Part shown: positions 59,944-64,000 of the stretch, piece after piece
Layout of the letters: each line of letters begins with the position of its first letter
Numbering within the stretch: the first letter of the stretch is position 1
Assembly (NCBI RefSeq): GCF_001540865.1
Contig: NC_033625.1
Coordinates: 13,734,866-13,798,865, forward strand
Origin: Ananas comosus
Lineage: Eukaryota; Streptophyta; Magnoliopsida; Poales; Bromeliaceae
Length of the DNA: 64,000 nt
Direction of reading: 5' to 3'
The notes under the pieces: generated by a model
The model's database searches: none
What the model saw: the letters and a program-made list of their open reading frames with translations, nothing else
Told to the model about the DNA's origin: nothing
Program-made: the position numbers and the translations under genes

Positions 59944-61060
59944 GAGGTGGTAGTCTTATGTGACAGTTTATGGTTCCTGTTGAGTGCCAAGATGGTGGTG
60001 ATCTTTGAACCTAGGAGTGCGGGATGTCATCCATGAGAGCAGGGATAAATTTGACTGGATCATGAGTCGGTCATTGTGACTGGGTTATCATTTCTTATTA
60101 GTTACTGTATCTGATGCATGATGAGACACGTTTTATAGTTCTCACTGCTTCTTTATAGAGAGGTGATAGTAGATATCTATTTATAGTTTAGTATATTATG
60201 TGATTAGTTATTCAATTCAGTTTATACCTAGACGTAGTGGTTTAGGTCGTCATTATTGTCGATTAGCCCATTGGCAATATTTTTCAATAGTTCGCACGTT
60301 ATATTATTTTTTATTTTATTTGAGAGCCTCAGCGCCAGCTAGTGACCGAGGAAAGGGATGGCAGGTTAAGTAGCATCTCCTATCCTGGGCGATATGCTAG
60401 TAGAGGACCATTCCCTATAATAGTATAGCTAGCTGTACATATTAGGCCCAGGGGAGTAGGTTGTGTTATATATTATTTTGGTTGTGCAGTAGAGACTTGT
60501 ATAGTTATAGCTATAGTTATTTAGTTATATATAGACTCATAATACATGTTTTTTTCTTGAATATGCTCGATGTATATAATTTGGATATGTTAATTAGACC
60601 AAGCTTCGTATGTGCGGGTTTCGTTATCGTGCACATGGCAGGTCTATTAGTGTACCCAAAGGCTTCCGTTGTAACTCGGAGTGTGAGAGATTAAGTTAGT
60701 ATCAAAGTCTAATAATGTATTAACTGGAGTTAATAAATCCTAGGCTTTTGGCAAATCTTAAGGATAGATCGAAGGTAGTGAGTGACGTGACTTACAGTGC
60801 AAGTCGGTAAATTGAGTTATGTGCAATCTTTAAAAGTGCATTAAAGAGTAACCAAAGGTGTCGTATCTTTTTCTTTTGGATAATTATATTAGCTCCAGAC
60901 AGTATAATGTCATAGGTGGGAAAGGAGATGCCTTTTTGGACTTTCGCTTGATTAGATTAAGTTGTGTGTTATTGTATAATTAATTTTGTTTTGTTCCAGG
61001 TAACCGACATGGCACAGCGTGTGCGGCTTTTTTTCTTAGTTTTTTCTTTTTTTAGATGTT
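59944..61060 (+). mobile_element. Gypsy LTR end, primer site and leader (copy of 37.7-38.6 kb)
   Basis: LTR end GGAGTGTGAGAGATTAAG, a degenerate primer site TTAGTATCAAAGTC (about 60695), and a leader to CCAGGTAACCGACATGGCAC at about 60999. It parallels the fragment upstream of gene E but lacks the MITE inserted there. The plus frame at 60461 is LTR sequence. Confidence 0.6.
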
Positions 61061-61679
61061 TGTTTTTATTTTTTGGCCAAACGTAGAGCTCTACTTGAGC
61101 AGCTCAACTGCTATATCCAATTAGCCTATTATTTTTATTCCTAAGTACTACTTTCAAACATATTTTAGATCACAAATTGTTGAAACAATGGCCAATTTAA
61201 CAACCAAGAATCAAAGAATTTTCTGAAGAATATTGACAGTAATTACGTGCATACTTGTTTTGAAAATATAAAGGTTGAGAAAGTCATTAGAGGCCATTAA
61301 GAATCTTGAGGAGACTCATCCAAATAGGCCCCACTTCTTGTCATTCCACAAGCAAGACATGTTCGATGGTGTAGTTATACTTTTCTACTCCTTCCATTCC
61401 ACAAGGTTATTTTTGCAAGGAGACCCTTGTCACATAGTCAATGGAAGTCATGTTTTTCCAAATCATGCAACTTGCTAGACGAGAACGATGCGTGTCCGCA
61501 GCACATCCAGAAATTTAAAATAAAAAAATAAAAATAAAGAAAACAACAATAATAACCGGAAAAAAAAAAGCATAGGAACTACGAACTAGAGTTTGAAGCT
61601 TATTAAATAATGGAGACTTAATTACGCTCTACTATACTATATATGTTTTTGTATTATTTTTATTTGCACTATTACACAA
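61061..61679. repeat. Duplicate of the upstream region of gene E
   Basis: It matches 38600-39390: GATCACAAATTGTTGAAACAA, ATCAAAGAATTTTCT, GCCATTAAGAATC, CATAGGAACTA, TTTATTTGCACTATTA. The gene itself does not follow. The open frame at 61275 is a by-product. Confidence 0.7.
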
Positions 61680-61688
61680 CTCTCTTTT

Positions 61689-62240
61689 GAGTAGGTCTTG
61701 TGTGCTATTAGAAGTACGGAGGCCTCCGTGCTTCTAAGCCGTTTTCAATAATGGAGCTTTCGATCGATGATCGGCTCCATTAGACTTAATATAGTATATT
61801 TGAAGTATTTAGAAAATAAATTTTGTGATTTTTCGATATCATTTACCTAGCAATCGAAGAGATTCAAAATCAACAGCTGAAAATAAAAATCTTTTAAAAA
61901 GTGGTGATATGGCATTAAAATTTTCGATCAGAAATATTGATCTTACTGCAAATAACTATAGTACGTATAAAGAATTTTCTATTAAAATTTCATTTGATTT
62001 GAATAATTCTACACCGTTAAACTTGCAAACAATATATATCAACTATTAAAAATTGTTGATTTTGAACCCCTTCGATCGTTAGGTAAATGATATCAAAAAA
62101 TCGTAAAATTTATTTTCTAGATTCTTCAAGTACGCTAGATCAAGCCTAATAGAACCGATCGTCGATTCGAAGGTTCCATCATCAAAACGGCTTAGGAGCA
62201 TAAAGACCTTCGTGCTCCTAATAGCACACAAGACCTACTC
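61689..62240. mobile_element. Foldback Mutator-like MITE
   Basis: 552 bp with ends GAGTAGGTCTTGTGTGCTATT and its exact inverse. The 9-bp flanks CTCTCTTTT (61680-61688) and CTCTTTTTT (62241-62249) differ at one base. The empty site is visible upstream of gene E near 39383-39394. The frame at 61825 is element filler. Confidence 0.85.
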
Positions 62241-62249
62241 CTCTTTTTT

Positions 62250-62628
62250 GCTAAGATACTATTATATTATTAAATATATACTTTGCTACTTTTAACTAGT
62301 GTATTTAACAGTTTTCACATAAAATTATTGATTTATTTCACTATTTATGTGTTTTTCCTATTTTTGATTGCGTTTTGTCATTTTTGTTTGTGTGTTCGTT
62401 GTAGCATTGATTCCAAGGAAAAATCGGTATTTTCATTTTCTAAAAAAATCCGGAAAATAGATATGCTAGTTTTCCGTAAAATAGAAAGAGTTTTTTAAAA
62501 AATGCTTATTTTTCTTCAAAACAAACAAGCGAAAAATTGAAAAAGAAGTTTTGCATGAAACTTTTTCTTAAAAATTTATTTTCATACTTTTTCGAGGAAC
62601 CAATCAGCCGTTTATAATGTAAGGATTG
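62250..62628. other. Non-coding, no feature recognised
   Basis: AT-rich. TTTTCGAGGAACCAATCAG near 62589 resembles the edge of a GTTTGGTT-type MITE. No gene. Confidence 0.4.
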
Positions 62629-63417
62629 TGTTGGGAGCCGAATTTCCCGACCCTAGACCCGGTCAAAGATCCTCCTCGGGAAGCGCATCGGGGTGAGGAA
62701 CGGCTGCGGATAGTGATCCTCGAAGTTTGCCCCCTTCGACAGATCAAGCGATTCGGCTGATGAGGGATCGGATAAGCCGAGTTCGAAAAACTTTACCATA
62801 GAATCGGTTCGGCTGGATGAGCCGAATGTATTGACTGAGCAAAGATTGAGGTCGGCCGATGAGCCGAACGACTAAAGAAAACTGAAACTGATCGACTCGA
62901 GGAGACGAATGCCTAAATAACACAGAAACTAGCCGGCTTGAGGAGCCGAATGCCTCTATATTGATTGACTGGAGAGAGAAATACAAAGGCGGATATGAAG
63001 TTTACAACGGAGTGATGCCCGTGGGGCAGACAGACTTCAAAGATCTAACTTAAAAACTACTCATAGGAAAAAAGCAGCAAAATTATAAGTAGACTACTAC
63101 TAGGAAGTGTAGGAAATTGCGTGGAAGATAAAAGCGGTCTTTTGTACACAAGGGCAAAGGCCTCTTTCTTTTAGGGCGTTATTAGCCTATTTATATGTTG
63201 CCCTTTGATCAATTACTCTTTTTCCACGATCGGCCATGACTTCCTAATTCTTCGGACCACTTCCAGCCGATCGGAACCGCTTACAACCGTTTGCGGTTAC
63301 TGTAACCCCCTCGATCTAGCGCGGTTCATGCTTCCCTTAATGCTCCCGGGGCATATCGAAACTGTGGCTCTTGCGTAGACTTGACATGCCAGCTGTCCAC
63401 GCCGAATTGGCCCAACA
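62629..63417. mobile_element. 789-bp LTR with TGTTGGG/CCCAACA ends
   Basis: Starts TGTTGGGAGCCG and ends GAATTGGCCCAACA. Contains several GAGCCGAATG/GGCTGATGAG repeats (62750-62960) and is richer in GC than its left neighbour. On the minus strand a purine tract (CCGAGGGGGCAATT) abuts it at 63418-63431, which would make it the 3' LTR of a minus-strand element; but the sequence to the right reads like a plus-strand 5' UTR, so orientation is open. Confidence 0.65.
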
Positions 63418-64000
63418 ATTGCCCCCTCGGTAGCTTTTGAAGCGACGCTTCGGTAGCTGGCGTCTTCCAAGGCATGATTACTTTTCAAATTCCTAGTGTT
63501 GGTCTGTCTCAACTGTTCGTCTCCTCTTATGCCGAAATTCTGCCATCGCTTCAAGATAAAGCGTGATCTGAGGCGTATTTCTCGGTCCAATTAATTTCAA
63601 ACCTTCTGTTCTAGTAGCTGACGTGATCCGACGAGCATTTTTCCACCCAGAGTACGATTGGGTTTCGGCCGTTCATTTTTCTTCACGGCCCTGATTTCAC
63701 CCTCGATTTTTGTCTTACATGCGGCATTAATTAGGTCATTTTAATTACTGCCGTCTATTCATCATTATAGCCGACCTCGGAATTCGTTTCGACACGACGG
63801 CCATCTTTCCTTCTTCTTCAACTGTTATCTTTCGTCTTCATTGCTTTCTTTTACTTCTTTTTCGTTTCTTACAACACTTCGTCTCTTCCATCGAAACTCC
63901 TTTCTCATTTTTCTTTCTTTTGAGTAATGGCACTGGTTCCGCCTCTTCCTTCTCATCCGTCCCTTGATTATACTATACTTAAACCCTTTGTCGACTCAAA
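63418..64000 (+). other. Start of the LTR element interior, with a possible plus-strand ORF
   Basis: After a pyrimidine-rich stretch (63790-63925) an ATG at 63927 opens a frame that is still open at the window edge (MALVPPLPSHPSLDYTILKP). It could be the first codons of a gene carried by the element or of a host gene. Too short to identify. Confidence 0.3.

Overview
This is a plant nuclear window, AT-rich and packed with transposable elements. Its genes are intron-containing receptor-like kinases. Codon use differs between a GC-rich gene at 39.6 kb and its AT-richer relatives. The kinase family and the mobile-element repertoire (CACTA, hAT, Mutator-like foldback elements, Tourist elements, copia, gypsy, a tRNA-derived SINE) suggest a flowering plant, probably a monocot; pineapple-like genomes come to mind, but I could not confirm a species. 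One assembly gap (25 N at 35220-35244) and a few single N bases are present. I see no tRNA, rRNA or CRISPR, and nothing bacterial.

The real genes form a plus-strand cluster of LRK10-like (GUB_WAK_bind ectodomain) receptor kinases. Three closely related tandem copies have intact three-exon models: A (3176-6266, 667 aa), B (18325-20675, 661 aa) and C (26168-30243, 657 aa). D (45100-45801) keeps only the ectodomain exon; its kinase exons are absent from the rest of the window. E (39636-41757, 617 aa) is a more distant, GC-rich member with the canonical C-terminal cysteine cluster and a 24-nt microexon. All intact kinases have HFD instead of HRD in the catalytic loop (non-RD). A-D lie in copies of one duplicated unit that also carries 1-2 kb of upstream DNA. 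C is a mosaic of A-like and B-like segments.

Between the genes, mobile DNA explains most of the sequence. At 10.2-16.9 kb a 6.3-kb CACTA element (3-bp target duplication GTA) sits inside a small hAT element (8-bp duplication CCATATAT) and carries two exons of an ABC1-family atypical kinase gene. At 7.5-8.7 kb there are three successive minisatellites. At 31.8-36.3 kb there is an array of long inverted-repeat (foldback) elements joined by TA repeats; a relative with a perfect 9-bp duplication sits in the promoter of C. At 46.9-51.8 kb lies a decayed copia element. At 51.9-58.7 kb two solo LTRs (2.8 and 2.7 kb) with exact 5-bp duplications lie in and beside an older minus-strand gypsy element. 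At 59.9-61.7 kb there is a diverged copy of the region upstream of E, without the gene. The right edge holds a 789-bp LTR and the start of its internal region.

Functionally the intact genes encode plasma-membrane receptor kinases of a family tied to pathogen and wall sensing. The copies differ in ectodomain and in promoter and 3' UTR insertions, which is where functional divergence is most likely.
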